Shown: positions 52,651 to 61,825 of the stretch, one piece after another
Position numbering within the stretch: the first letter of the stretch is position 1
How the letters are laid out: each line of letters opens with the position of its first letter
Source: Tuwongella immobilis
GTDB lineage: Bacteria > Planctomycetota > Planctomycetia > Gemmatales > Gemmataceae
DNA: 64,000 nucleotides
Assembly: GCF_901538355.1 (NCBI RefSeq)
Contig: NZ_LR593887.1
Location: forward strand, 3,448,920-3,512,919
Direction of reading: 5' to 3'
Translations under genes and position numbers: made by a program
The notes under the pieces: model-generated
What the model saw: only the letters and a program-made list of their open reading frames with translations
Told to the model about the DNA's origin: nothing
Database searches by the model: none

Positions 52651-53538
52651 ATGCCAGTTTTTGGAGTTCACACATCAACCGCTGGTGGTCTGGTGAATGC
52701 GGTCCGAGAAGCCACGAAACTCGGCTGCGAAACCTTCCAGATGTTTACCAAGAATGCCAATCAATGGCAGGCGAAACCGCTTCAAGATTCGGAGATCGCA
52801 CAGTTTCGACGCGAACTGCACGAGTCGGGCTTGCGGTTCCCGACGGCTCACGATTCGTATTTGATCAATCTCGCATCGGCGGATGATGCCCTGCGTGAGA
52901 AATCGATCGCGGCGTTTCGGGTGGAATACCAACGCGCAGAGGCGTTGGGGTTGCAGTATTTGGTGATGCACCCCGGAGCGGCGTTGAAATCTCCTGAAGA
53001 CGAAGCGCTGGCCCGCGTGGTAGAATCGTTTGATCGCATTCATTCCGAATGTCCGGACTTCCGCGTGCAAATTCTGGTCGAAACGACCGCCGGTCAAGGC
53101 AGCACGCTTGGCTACCGGTTTGAACATTTGGCGACCATCCTGGGAGGCGTTCGGGAACCCCAACGCATGGGAGTTTGTTTGGATACCTGCCATGTGTTTG
53201 CCGCCGGATATGCCTTGGAACCGCAAGCGGCATATGATGCGACGTTCGCAGAATTCGATCGCGTGATTGGATTATCCTGGATTCGATTGTTTCATGTCAA
53301 CGATAGTGTCAAACCCCTTGGATCGCGGGTGGATCGACACGCCGCCATCGGCCAGGGTGCAATCGGGTTGGCCGCATTTCAACGGCTGGTCCGCGATCCG
53401 CGATTCACTGACCTCCCGATGATTTTGGAAACCCCCAAAACGGGAGACGACGACCAAGCAATGGACCCCATCAATTTACAAACGCTCCGAAATTGTCGGA
53501 TCGAAGGATCTGGAGACAGTCCCCGTGACCCCGGATGA
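52651..53538 (+). CDS. nfo: Endonuclease IV (AP endonuclease)
   Basis: A 295-residue TIM-barrel nuclease. Zn-ligand and catalytic positions are seen in MFTKNANQW, HDSYLINLAS, VMHPGAALKSPED, ILVETTAGQG, VCLDTCHVFAAGY, LFHVNDS, HAAIGQG and ILETPKTGDDD. It cleaves DNA at abasic sites in base-excision repair. AAGGA lies 9 bases before the ATG at 52651. Its last 14 bases overlap the start of the TPR protein, and the two are co-transcribed. Confidence 0.95.
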   Translation: MPVFGVHTSTAGGLVNAVREATKLGCETFQMFTKNANQWQAKPLQDSEIAQFRRELHESGLRFPTAHDSYLINLASADDALREKSIAAFRVEYQRAEALGLQYLVMHPGAALKSPEDEALARVVESFDRIHSECPDFRVQILVETTAGQGSTLGYRFEHLATILGGVREPQRMGVCLDTCHVFAAGYALEPQAAYDATFAEFDRVIGLSWIRLFHVNDSVKPLGSRVDRHAAIGQGAIGLAAFQRLVRDPRFTDLPMILETPKTGDDDQAMDPINLQTLRNCRIEGSGDSPRDPG

Positions 53539-55588
53539 TCTGTTCGCTCAGGCGGCCGCTGCACACCAGGCCGGTCAACTTGCGGAGGCCGAACGTGGAT
53601 ACCTAGCCGTCTTGGAATCGTCCCCCGATTACCCGGCCGCTCTCACCAATTTGGGAGTGATCCGCATGCGTCAGGGGCACACCGATTCGGCGATTCAGTT
53701 GTATCAGCGTGCGATTGCCGTCGAACCGGATAATCCCGATACGCACTTCAATCTGGGCAACGCGCTGCGAAAAGTGAATCGTCTCCAAGAAGCCGCCAGT
53801 TGCTATCAGCAGACCGTGCATCGCAATCCGCAGCATTATGGTGGGTTCTACAATCTGGGGCTGGTACTCCTATCTGTCGGCAATCTCGAACAGGCGTGCC
53901 TCTGTTTCCAGCGGACCATTGAGATTAACCCCGCCCTTCCCGAAGCTGTGAATCATCTGGGGGATACGCTGGGCCGGTTAGGTCGCACCGATGAAGCGAT
54001 TCAGGTTTTTCGGCAACTCATTCAGCAGTTCCCCGACTTTCATCGCGCGTACAACAATCTCGCCCTCGCGCTCTCGAATCGCGGCGAGCATGAACTCGGT
54101 CTGAACATCATCACCCAAGTGTTGAGCCGAAAGTTCGATTATGTGGAAGCCTGGAATACGCACGGCTTGCTGCTGGAAGCGTTGAATCGGCCCGATGAGG
54201 CATTGCCCAGCTACGAACGTGCCGTCAGCCTTCGCCCGACGTTTGCCGAGGGACAGAACAATCTCGGTCTCACGTATACCGAACTATTCCGGCATGAGGA
54301 AGCGATTGCCGCTCGACGCAAAGCCGTGGAATTGGATCCCACCCGTGCGGCCGTCCATAGCAATTTGCTCCTGGCAATGCACTATCCGGGGACATTCTCG
54401 CCCGAGGAACTGGTGCAAGCGCATCGGGAATGGGCTGAGCGACATGCGGAGCCGCTGCAGAATCGCATTCAGCCGTTGAATCCGGATTGGAATCCGAACC
54501 GTCGGCTGCGAATCGGAATGATCTCCCCCGATTTTCGCACGCACACCGTTGCGAATTTTCTCATGCCGATGATTCAACATCTGAATCGAGACGAGTTCGA
54601 CCTGTTGATTTATGCCCATGTTCCGCGACCGGATGCGATGACGGCTCAATTTCGGGATCTGGTGCCAAACTTCCTGATGGTCGATCGGGCGAACGACGAT
54701 CAACTTGCGGAGCAAATCCGCCGTGATCGCATCGATATCCTCGTCGATTATGCCGGTCACACCGCGAATCATCGGCTGCTGACGTTGGCCCGCAAACCAG
54801 CACCGATTCAGATCACGCATTTCGGATATCCGGATACCACTGGCATGTCCACGGTGGATTACCGCATCACGGATACCCATTCGGAACCACCCGGTACCAC
54901 AGAAGCCTATTCAACAGAGCGATTGGCCTATCTGCCCGAGGTTGCGTGGTGTTGGCAGCCACCGGAATCCGCGCCGAAGGTCGGCGATCTCCCCGCGCTG
55001 CGGAATCGGCATCTGACATTCGGCATTCTGAATAATCCAGCCAAGCTCAATGAGAAGATGATTGCGACATGGGCGGAGATGCTGCGAGCAATCCCCGATG
55101 CTCGCCTGATCGTCTTGGCGGGTCGCGGCGGATTGGGTAGCGATCGCATTGCCGAGCGATTCTCAGCATTCGGAGTCTCGCCCAATCGTCTGCGCATCGT
55201 CCCGCGATTGCCTGCAGCCGACTATCTCGCCCTGCATCAGGAAATCGACATCGCGCTCGACCCCTTCCCGTACAACGGCGGCATCACCTCATGTGATGCG
55301 CTCTGGATGGGGGTACCGATCCTCACACTGGCCGGGAACACATACGTCAGCCGACAGGGATTGATGCTGATGCAAACCGTTGTTCTACCAGAGTTTATCG
55401 CAGAATCGCTTGCAGACATTCGCACGATTGCCCAACGCTTGAACGAGGACATCGTGCGGCTGTCCGTGATTCGGGCCGAGTTGCGCGAGCGATTCCGAGC
55501 CACCACGATTGTCAATGCGTCGAAATATGCGCAGCAGTTGGGTGCGCTCTATCGGCAATTGTGGCAGCAGAATTGTCAAGGTCGATAA
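53525..55588 (+). CDS. TPR protein with O-GlcNAc-transferase-like (SPINDLY/GT41) domain
   Basis: A 687-residue protein starting at GTG 53525, which overlaps nfo by 14 bases. Residues 1-300 contain about eight TPRs (YPAALTNLGVIRMRQGHTDS, PDNPDTHFNLGNALRKVNRL). Residues about 320-687 match the GT41 family: RIGMISPDFRTHTVANFLMP, DILVDYAGHTANHRLLTLAR, YPDTTGMSTVDYRITD and the nucleotide-binding ALDPFPYNGGITSCDALWMG. GT41 enzymes transfer GlcNAc or other sugars to Ser/Thr of proteins. No signal peptide is present. The donor sugar and target cannot be inferred. Confidence 0.9.
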   Translation: MTPDDLFAQAAAAHQAGQLAEAERGYLAVLESSPDYPAALTNLGVIRMRQGHTDSAIQLYQRAIAVEPDNPDTHFNLGNALRKVNRLQEAASCYQQTVHRNPQHYGGFYNLGLVLLSVGNLEQACLCFQRTIEINPALPEAVNHLGDTLGRLGRTDEAIQVFRQLIQQFPDFHRAYNNLALALSNRGEHELGLNIITQVLSRKFDYVEAWNTHGLLLEALNRPDEALPSYERAVSLRPTFAEGQNNLGLTYTELFRHEEAIAARRKAVELDPTRAAVHSNLLLAMHYPGTFSPEELVQAHREWAERHAEPLQNRIQPLNPDWNPNRRLRIGMISPDFRTHTVANFLMPMIQHLNRDEFDLLIYAHVPRPDAMTAQFRDLVPNFLMVDRANDDQLAEQIRRDRIDILVDYAGHTANHRLLTLARKPAPIQITHFGYPDTTGMSTVDYRITDTHSEPPGTTEAYSTERLAYLPEVAWCWQPPESAPKVGDLPALRNRHLTFGILNNPAKLNEKMIATWAEMLRAIPDARLIVLAGRGGLGSDRIAERFSAFGVSPNRLRIVPRLPAADYLALHQEIDIALDPFPYNGGITSCDALWMGVPILTLAGNTYVSRQGLMLMQTVVLPEFIAESLADIRTIAQRLNEDIVRLSVIRAELRERFRATTIVNASKYAQQLGALYRQLWQQNCQGR

Positions 55589-55803
55589 GTTTGTGACAAT
55601 CGGCACAATCGGGGCAATCCGAGGATTCGTGAAGATCGTCGAAAGTTGCTCTCCCCCCCGTCGGCGGGTTATGGTAGATTCTCGCCTGTCGGCCAATCTC
55701 GTCGCTGTTTCAGGGAAGAATTCAGCGGCGGATGGGGGAAGCGTTGTTAACTCGATGACGCGATGGTTCGACACTGGCCGCTGGTGGGACAAGGAGGTCC
55801 GGC

Positions 55804-57570
55804 GTGGCACGTCACTGGCGACTCCGCCACAAATTGCTGGTCGGACTTGGACTCGTGATTGCGAGCATCGGTTTGCTGCTCGTGGGCACGATTCACGGCC
55901 TCACCTCGTATGTCGGGACCATGAACACCACCGATAGCAAATTGGTGGAACTCGTTTGGTCCGAACGGCTTCGGATTGCCATTAGCAATCTCGGCAGCCC
56001 CATTCGACGCGATACCCATGAACTGCCCGATCATCGAACCGCATCCGAAATCGCAACCCTGCGTGATCGCCTGAACGAAGCCAAGGGCGTCTTCACCGGA
56101 TACCGCGATCAATTTCAGGAAACCCTGAAGCGCAAGCGCGATCCCGATCCATTCGTGGAAACCTGCCTGCTCGATGAATTTCAAAAAGCCTTCGATGCGT
56201 TCGATCAAGGATTGACCGACTCAGGTCAATTGCAAATCGTCGAAGAAACCGCGCCGCTAATCGACGATCCGAAGTTGGCCAAACCACGCCAAAAACTTCG
56301 CCAACTGGCGGATGAACTGCCCAGCGAAATCGTCCGCGATATGTATCAGCGCATCGATTTGGCCCGAACTCACTATCGACGCAGCCAATTGATCGTCTGG
56401 ATCGCCATCGCACTCGCACTGATTCTTTCATTAACGCTGATCTATCTGTTCAAAGGATGGGTCTTCCAGCCGATCAAAGAACTGCAAGCTGGTGTCAAGC
56501 GTGTGGCCGCTGGAAACTTCAATCAGCCGATCGTGCTGCATGGACGAGACGAATTGCAGGAATTGGGCAACGCCTTCAATGAGATGGTCGTTCAACTGCG
56601 AGCGATTTACGGCGATCTCGCATCGCAAGTCAACGAGCGATCCCGGCAGTTGGTCCGCTCCGAACGGATGGTGTCGGTCGGTTTTCTGGCAGCGGGGGTG
56701 GCGCATGAAATCAATAACCCGTTGGCCAGTATCGCTTTCTGTAGCGAATCGCTGGAGCGTCGGTTGACCGATGTCCTCGCGAATTCCAACAGCCCCGAGA
56801 CGGACACGATTCGCAAGTATGTGCGAATGATTCAAACCGAGGCATTCCGCTGCAAGGAAATCACCAAGCGCTTGCTCGAGTTTAGCCGCACCGGCGGCGA
56901 GACGACTCGCGAGCCGACGATTCTTTCGGAATTGATTCTGGGCGTGCTCGAAATCACGCAGCACTTGCAAAATTTCCGCGGCAAGCAGATCCTGTTCCAT
57001 CCGTTGGCGCACGTCAACGCAATGGTCAATGCCCAGGATCTCAAGTCGGTGGTGCTGAATTTGGTGGTCAACGCGCTCGATTCCATGGACGACGGCGGGG
57101 TGCTCACCATCACCTTGGGCGTCCGAGGCGATCAAGCGGAAATGACCTTCACCGACACGGGTTGTGGCATGCCATCAGAAGTGTTGGAGAACATTTTCGA
57201 GCCGTTCTTCACCCGCAACCGCACCGGCAAGGGCACCGGCCTGGGACTCTTCATCAGCCATCAGATTATTGACCAACACGGAGGCGTGCTGGAAGCGCAC
57301 AGTGGTGGCCCCGGCAAGGGGAGCACATTTATCGTTCGAGTGCCCATTCGACCTGCCGTCCCGAACACCCCGAATCCGACGCTGTCGTTGGAACAGCAAC
57401 TCGCACGGGCGGGACAACCCAATCAACCAGATCCGCGATCCGTGTCACCGACACGGGTAGAATCGACCCCTGAGACCCAACCAGGTTCCCCCACAGTGCC
57501 GTTCCGACGGCCGGTGATGGTCCCTGGCATCAGCACGCAGACGGAGGACGGCCGTGGCCACGCCGCATAA
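55804..57570 (+). CDS. Membrane sensor histidine kinase
   Basis: A 588-residue kinase starting at GTG 55804, preceded by an excellent AAGGAGG. Two membrane segments, residues about 9-33 and 197-216, enclose a helical periplasmic sensor domain. A HAMP linker ([20 protein letters not shown]) is followed by the HisKA phosphoacceptor [11 protein letters not shown] (His near 301), the N box [14 protein letters not shown]1 DTGCGMP and G2 GTGLGLF of the ATPase. The C-terminal 70 residues are Pro-rich. It signals to the overlapping NtrC-type regulator downstream, which starts 16 bases before this gene ends. Confidence 0.95.
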   Translation: MARHWRLRHKLLVGLGLVIASIGLLLVGTIHGLTSYVGTMNTTDSKLVELVWSERLRIAISNLGSPIRRDTHELPDHRTASEIATLRDRLNEAKGVFTGYRDQFQETLKRKRDPDPFVETCLLDEFQKAFDAFDQGLTDSGQLQIVEETAPLIDDPKLAKPRQKLRQLADELPSEIVRDMYQRIDLARTHYRRSQLIVWIAIALALILSLTLIYLFKGWVFQPIKELQAGVKRVAAGNFNQPIVLHGRDELQELGNAFNEMVVQLRAIYGDLASQVNERSRQLVRSERMVSVGFLAAGVAHEINNPLASIAFCSESLERRLTDVLANSNSPETDTIRKYVRMIQTEAFRCKEITKRLLEFSRTGGETTREPTILSELILGVLEITQHLQNFRGKQILFHPLAHVNAMVNAQDLKSVVLNLVVNALDSMDDGGVLTITLGVRGDQAEMTFTDTGCGMPSEVLENIFEPFFTRNRTGKGTGLGLFISHQIIDQHGGVLEAHSGGPGKGSTFIVRVPIRPAVPNTPNPTLSLEQQLARAGQPNQPDPRSVSPTRVESTPETQPGSPTVPFRRPVMVPGISTQTEDGRGHAA

Positions 57571-59188
57571 GCTACGCATTCTCTTTGTTGATGATGAGAC
57601 GTATCTCCAAGAGATTATGCGTCACGAACTGCCCAGCTTCGGCCATGAAGTCACGATTTGTCCCGATGGCAACTCGGCCATGCGAACGATCCAGAAAGCC
57701 ACTTTTGATGTGGCGATCCTGGACCTTCGCTTGCCCGATATGACCGGGATGGACGTGCTTCGCTGGCTGAAACAAGTCTCGCCCGATACCGACGCCATCA
57801 TGATGACCGGGCACGGCACACAAGATACCGTAGTGGAAGCGATGCGCTTGGGGGCGGTCGATTTCCTCAACAAGCCGTGCAAGATGGCCGAAATCGAAGC
57901 AATCCTATTGCGATTGCTCGAACGACGGCGGATGAAAAATAACAATGCCGCGCTGCAAACTCGGGTCAAGGCCGCCGAAGGGCCCAGCATGCTCATCGGG
58001 CAATCGCCTGCGATGATCCCCGTGCAGCAACTCATCGCCACGGTCGCCCCGACGAATAGTTCGGTGCTGATTCTGGGCGAAACCGGGACCGGCAAAGAAA
58101 TGGCCGCCCGAACGTTGTACCAAATGAGTCATCGCGCGGATGGCCCGTTTGTGCCAGTCAACTGCGGAGCGCTGGCCGAACACCTCGTCGAAAGCGAACT
58201 GTTCGGCCATCGTCGCGGCGCATTCACCGGTGCGGAACGCGATCATAAGGGATTGTTCGAGGTTGCCAACGGTGGCACCTTATTCCTGGATGAATTGGGC
58301 GAACTCAACCGCAACATTCAGGTGAAATTGCTGCGATTCTTGGAAAGCGGCGAAATTCGTCGGGTGGGCGATTCGGAACCGATCGTGGTCGATGTGCGGG
58401 TTCTCTGCGCTACCAACCGCGATCTGTGGACGATGGTCAGCCGCGAAGAATTCCGCGAAGATTTGCTGTATCGTCTGAATACGTTCGAGATTCGACTGCC
58501 GCCGCTGCGGGAACGCATCGCCGATATTCCCGATCTGGCCCGACACCTGCTCGCCCGCACCGCCAAACGACCGATCGAGCAAGTCTCGCGGCTGCTCAGC
58601 CCGCAAGCGCTGGAAGTCATGTGCCAGTATTCGTGGCCGGGCAATGTCCGCGAATTGGCCAATGCAATGGAATACGCCTACATCGTTTCGGGTGGTCAGC
58701 CGATTACCGATCAGCATTTGCCGCACACCGTTCGCACGGGTCGGCAGTCGATGCGCCCTGCCCAGGCAGCGCCGATGATGTCTCCGCCGGGCTATCCGCA
58801 GATGGGTCAATCGATTCCGCCCAATACGATGCCGTATGGAATCCCGCCCAGTCATCCGCAGGCACACCCGCAAGCCATGCCATATCATCCCGCGCAACCG
58901 GGAATGGGCATGCCGCAAGCTCACCCGCAAGCCCATCCACAATCGCTGCCGCCGATGGCTCCGCAAGGGTATCTGCCGCCGCAATCGCCGGTGGGGGCAG
59001 CAGATCCGTCGATGCTGGCGGGTGGTCACTCGGCCCGCACGCTTCGCGATATTGAAATGGAGCACATTCTCCGCACGCTGGCGAAGCATGGCAACAACAA
59101 GCAACGGACTGCCGAAGAATTGGGAATCAGCGTCAAGACATTGTACAATAAGTTGACGCAATACGAAGAAGATCGAAAAGCCGGCTGA
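57554..59188 (+). CDS. Sigma-54-dependent response regulator of the NtrC family
   Basis: A 544-residue regulator starting at GTG 57554 (GGAGGA upstream). The receiver domain has phosphoacceptor Asp57 (ILDLRLPD) and Lys in FLNKPCK. The AAA+ domain shows Walker A GETGTGKE (about 175-182), the sigma-54-contacting GAFTGA loop (about 222-227), and Walker B GGTLFLDELGEL. A Fis-type HTH (NKQRTAEELGISVKTLYNKL) ends the protein. Between AAA+ and HTH lies an unusual linker of about 90 residues made of Pro, Gln, His, Met and Gly (HPQAHPQ, PGMGMPQ). It probably activates sigma-54 promoters in response to the kinase; its targets are not in the window. Confidence 0.95.
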   Translation: MATPHKLRILFVDDETYLQEIMRHELPSFGHEVTICPDGNSAMRTIQKATFDVAILDLRLPDMTGMDVLRWLKQVSPDTDAIMMTGHGTQDTVVEAMRLGAVDFLNKPCKMAEIEAILLRLLERRRMKNNNAALQTRVKAAEGPSMLIGQSPAMIPVQQLIATVAPTNSSVLILGETGTGKEMAARTLYQMSHRADGPFVPVNCGALAEHLVESELFGHRRGAFTGAERDHKGLFEVANGGTLFLDELGELNRNIQVKLLRFLESGEIRRVGDSEPIVVDVRVLCATNRDLWTMVSREEFREDLLYRLNTFEIRLPPLRERIADIPDLARHLLARTAKRPIEQVSRLLSPQALEVMCQYSWPGNVRELANAMEYAYIVSGGQPITDQHLPHTVRTGRQSMRPAQAAPMMSPPGYPQMGQSIPPNTMPYGIPPSHPQAHPQAMPYHPAQPGMGMPQAHPQAHPQSLPPMAPQGYLPPQSPVGAADPSMLAGGHSARTLRDIEMEHILRTLAKHGNNKQRTAEELGISVKTLYNKLTQYEEDRKAG

Positions 59189-59198
59189 TTGAAAGCAA

Positions 59199-59241
59199 CA
59201 TGCCTGAGTCGGCGACGATTTCCGTCACGGACTCAGGCATG
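59199..59241. terminator. Bidirectional hairpin between convergent genes
   Basis: CATGCCTGAGTC (59199-59210) and GACTCAGGCATG (59230-59241) are a perfect 12-bp inverted repeat around a 19-base loop, centred between the ends of the NtrC-type gene and the metallophosphoesterase gene. No strong T-run follows, but the location fits a shared terminator. Confidence 0.55.
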
Positions 59242-59267
59242 CATCAACTGATCTGCATCCACATCGA

Positions 59268-60182
59268 TTATTTGCCAACCGGCTCAACCGTTTCAGGCAT
59301 CTTCAGATTCTCGGGCACAATTCCGTCGAGCAGGAGATTTGCGATCACGGGGCCAGAATGTTTCATCGTCACCTGTGTGACGTGGTCGAATTCGCCCATC
59401 GGAATGCCGCGCAATTGGGACCCGCCGCCGGTCGTGGCCAACTGATAATGGTTGCGACCATTGCGAACCAGCTTCTGATAGCGATGCACATGCCCCGCAA
59501 ACACGGTGTACGGTCGATCGCCCAGCGCCGTTTCCACATTCAACCAGCCGTTGTTTTCCACATTCGCCGCATAGAGCGGTTTGTGCAGCGCCACAATGGT
59601 CCAACGCGGATTCGGATATTGTTGATAAACCTGGCGAATGTACTCCACTTGTTCCGCCGAGATGCTGTTGGAACCGGGAGGATCTTCCGAGTTGAGCATC
59701 AAAAACAGCACATCATGATACAGAAAATGATAGTACGACTTCCCGAACTTCTTCTTCCAGACTTCGACCATGAACGGATTGGTCAAGTCGTGGTTGCCCG
59801 GAACATAGAAGAACGGCATTTCCAACCGCTTGGTGAAGGATTCGAATTCGGCCCACTGCTCCGCGATTCGCTTTTCGTTGGTGGAGTAGCCTTCGATCAA
59901 ATCCCCCACCGAAATGACGAACTCGGGCTGAAGCAGATTGATTTGCTCCATTGCTCGTGAGAAGATCTTTTCGCGGTGTCCGCCGGTCCGGTCGCTGACC
60001 ACGACAAAACGAAATTCGCGGGGATCATTGTTGAATTTGGTCGTGGTCCATGGGTTGGTGTCGCCCATGGATGCTTGAAACACGCCGGTTCCTTTGGGTG
60101 CCAACGCGGTGAGTTGTCCGGAGAACAACACTGCACCGCCCAGCAGAGCCAACACGATTGCACCGATCCACACACGCTTCAT
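59268..60182 (-). CDS. Membrane-anchored metallophosphoesterase
   Basis: A 304-residue protein from the ATG at 60182 (AGGAG 8 bases upstream). A signal anchor (MKRVWIGAIVLALLGGAVLF) is followed by the calcineurin-like phosphoesterase motifs: VVVSDRTGG, SVGDLIEGY, PGNHDLTNP, LHKPLYA and FAGHVHRYQ. The first motif reads SDRTGG instead of the common DxH, so a metal ligand may differ. The enzyme should work outside the cytoplasm on phosphomonoesters or diesters. It is followed on the right by the FAD-dependent dehydrogenase, 25 bases away on the same strand. Confidence 0.88.
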   Translation of the reverse strand: MKRVWIGAIVLALLGGAVLFSGQLTALAPKGTGVFQASMGDTNPWTTTKFNNDPREFRFVVVSDRTGGHREKIFSRAMEQINLLQPEFVISVGDLIEGYSTNEKRIAEQWAEFESFTKRLEMPFFYVPGNHDLTNPFMVEVWKKKFGKSYYHFLYHDVLFLMLNSEDPPGSNSISAEQVEYIRQVYQQYPNPRWTIVALHKPLYAANVENNGWLNVETALGDRPYTVFAGHVHRYQKLVRNGRNHYQLATTGGGSQLRGIPMGEFDHVTQVTMKHSGPVIANLLLDGIVPENLKMPETVEPVGK

Positions 60183-60207
60183 CCAATCGTCTCCTGTTGG
60201 AGTCTGC

Positions 60208-61824
60208 TCACGGATTCGAGCGATCCAAGCGAGCATATCGAGCCACAATCGCCTTCGCGGTTCGCAACCCATCCACCGCTGCGCTCACGATCCCGCCCGC
60301 ATACCCGGCCCCTTCACCAACGGGGAAAATTCCCGTTAGCCCCGGCGTCTCTCGGGTGAGATCATCGCGCAGAATGCGAATCGGCGAACTGCCCCGTGCT
60401 TCTGGCCCGGCCAACGTCGCATTGCGCAGAAACTTGCCATGCCAGCGACGATCCATCATCGGCAACCCATCCGCCAGGGCTGCCGCGATATACGGAGGAA
60501 GAACTTCTCGAAGATCGATCGAAATTTTTTCGCGGGGGTAACTCGAATACGGCGTCTCGCGGCTGGCTTTCCCGGCCACGAAATCCGAGGCGCGTTGCAC
60601 TGGGCAGCGATATTCGCCTCGGCCCAGCTCGAAGGCGATTCGCTCGTACTTTTGCTGCAATCGAACCCCGGCCAGAACGTCCGTTCCGGGAAACTCGCTC
60701 AGCGGCACCGTCACCACCAACCCACTATTGGCGTGGGGCGAATCCCGCTTGGACAGGCTCATCCCATTGGTGCAGAAGTAGCCTTCTTCCGAGACACTCG
60801 GGATGATGTATCCACCCGCGCACATGCAGAAGGTGAAGACATCCCCACGCGGGCCATTGGCGATCAGGCTATAATCCGCGTTGCCGAGTTGTTCCTCGGC
60901 CCGACTCGAACCGTATTGCACCCGGTTGATTTGGTCTTGCGGATGCTCAATGCGGACGCCCATTTGAAACGGCTTTTGAACGAGCGGCACACCAGTTCGC
61001 ACGAGCATTTCATAGGTGTCGCGTGCCGAGTGGCCGGGTGCCAGCACGAGCAGATCGGCATCGATTCGCCCGGATGGTGTCACCACGCCAACGAGTTTTC
61101 CATCTTCGATCAATAAGTCTTCCACCGGACAATGGAAGCGGACCTCGCCGCCCATCGCCTCGATGCGCTGGCGAATCGCTTTCACCACGGCCGGCAGTCG
61201 ATTGCTACCCAAGTGTGGGCGATGCTCATACAGAATCGATGGCTTGCCCTTGCACTCGGCGAATAACTCCAACACCCGTTGGACATCAGGCCCAGTGCCG
61301 CGGCAGGTCAGCTTGCCGTCGGAGAATGTCCCTGCGCCGCCTTCGCCGAACAGATAATTGCTGTTGGGATTGAATTCGCCGCCATCGTCGAATGTTCGCA
61401 CATCGCGGATTCGCTCGTTCACCCGAGTCCCGCGTTCGAGCACGAGCGGACAATAGCCTTCGAGCGCGAGAAAGTACGCGGCGACGAGTCCGCCCGGCCC
61501 CGACCCCAGAACGATTGGCCGATGACGAAGGCGGAGTTCGCCCGGTGTCGGCATCTCAAACGCCGGCTCGTCATGGAGCGCAACCTGGGCCCCATACATC
61601 GCTTTCGATCGGGCGACAACGGTGGCCTCATCTTCAGGCAGATCGACTGCGGCGTTGTAGACAAAATGAATCGAGCGTTTATCTCGAACGTCCAGGCTCT
61701 TGCGTAAAATTCGCCAAGCCCGCAGATCCTCGGGAGAGACTCCCAGGATGCGGGCCAATCGGTTGGGCAGAATGGAATCCGCGTCTTCAATGGGAAGGCG
61801 GAGATTCGAGATCCGGATCGTCAT
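60208..61824 (-). CDS. FAD-dependent dehydrogenase (COG2509 type)
   Basis: A 538-residue flavoprotein from the ATG at 61824. An N-terminal region of about 90 residues (LRLPIEDADSILPNRLARIL) precedes the FAD-binding motif VLGSGPGGLVAAYFLALEGY and ERG, then NYLFGEGGAGTFSDGKLTCR and the C-terminal GVGEGAGYAGGIVSAAVDG. The pattern matches the group of uncharacterised FAD-dependent dehydrogenases typified by COG2509, found in many bacteria with a possible role in ring or quinone reduction. No metal or iron-sulfur motif is visible. Its start follows the stop of the proline-rich gene by one base, so the two are coupled. Confidence 0.85.
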   Translation of the reverse strand: MTIRISNLRLPIEDADSILPNRLARILGVSPEDLRAWRILRKSLDVRDKRSIHFVYNAAVDLPEDEATVVARSKAMYGAQVALHDEPAFEMPTPGELRLRHRPIVLGSGPGGLVAAYFLALEGYCPLVLERGTRVNERIRDVRTFDDGGEFNPNSNYLFGEGGAGTFSDGKLTCRGTGPDVQRVLELFAECKGKPSILYEHRPHLGSNRLPAVVKAIRQRIEAMGGEVRFHCPVEDLLIEDGKLVGVVTPSGRIDADLLVLAPGHSARDTYEMLVRTGVPLVQKPFQMGVRIEHPQDQINRVQYGSSRAEEQLGNADYSLIANGPRGDVFTFCMCAGGYIIPSVSEEGYFCTNGMSLSKRDSPHANSGLVVTVPLSEFPGTDVLAGVRLQQKYERIAFELGRGEYRCPVQRASDFVAGKASRETPYSSYPREKISIDLREVLPPYIAAALADGLPMMDRRWHGKFLRNATLAGPEARGSSPIRILRDDLTRETPGLTGIFPVGEGAGYAGGIVSAAVDGLRTAKAIVARYARLDRSNP

Positions 61825-61825
61825 T

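Noticed and set aside
59199-59241. Attachment site or IS terminal inverted repeat
   Set aside because: The perfect palindrome lies between convergent gene ends, with no integrase or transposase in the window; a terminator is simpler.
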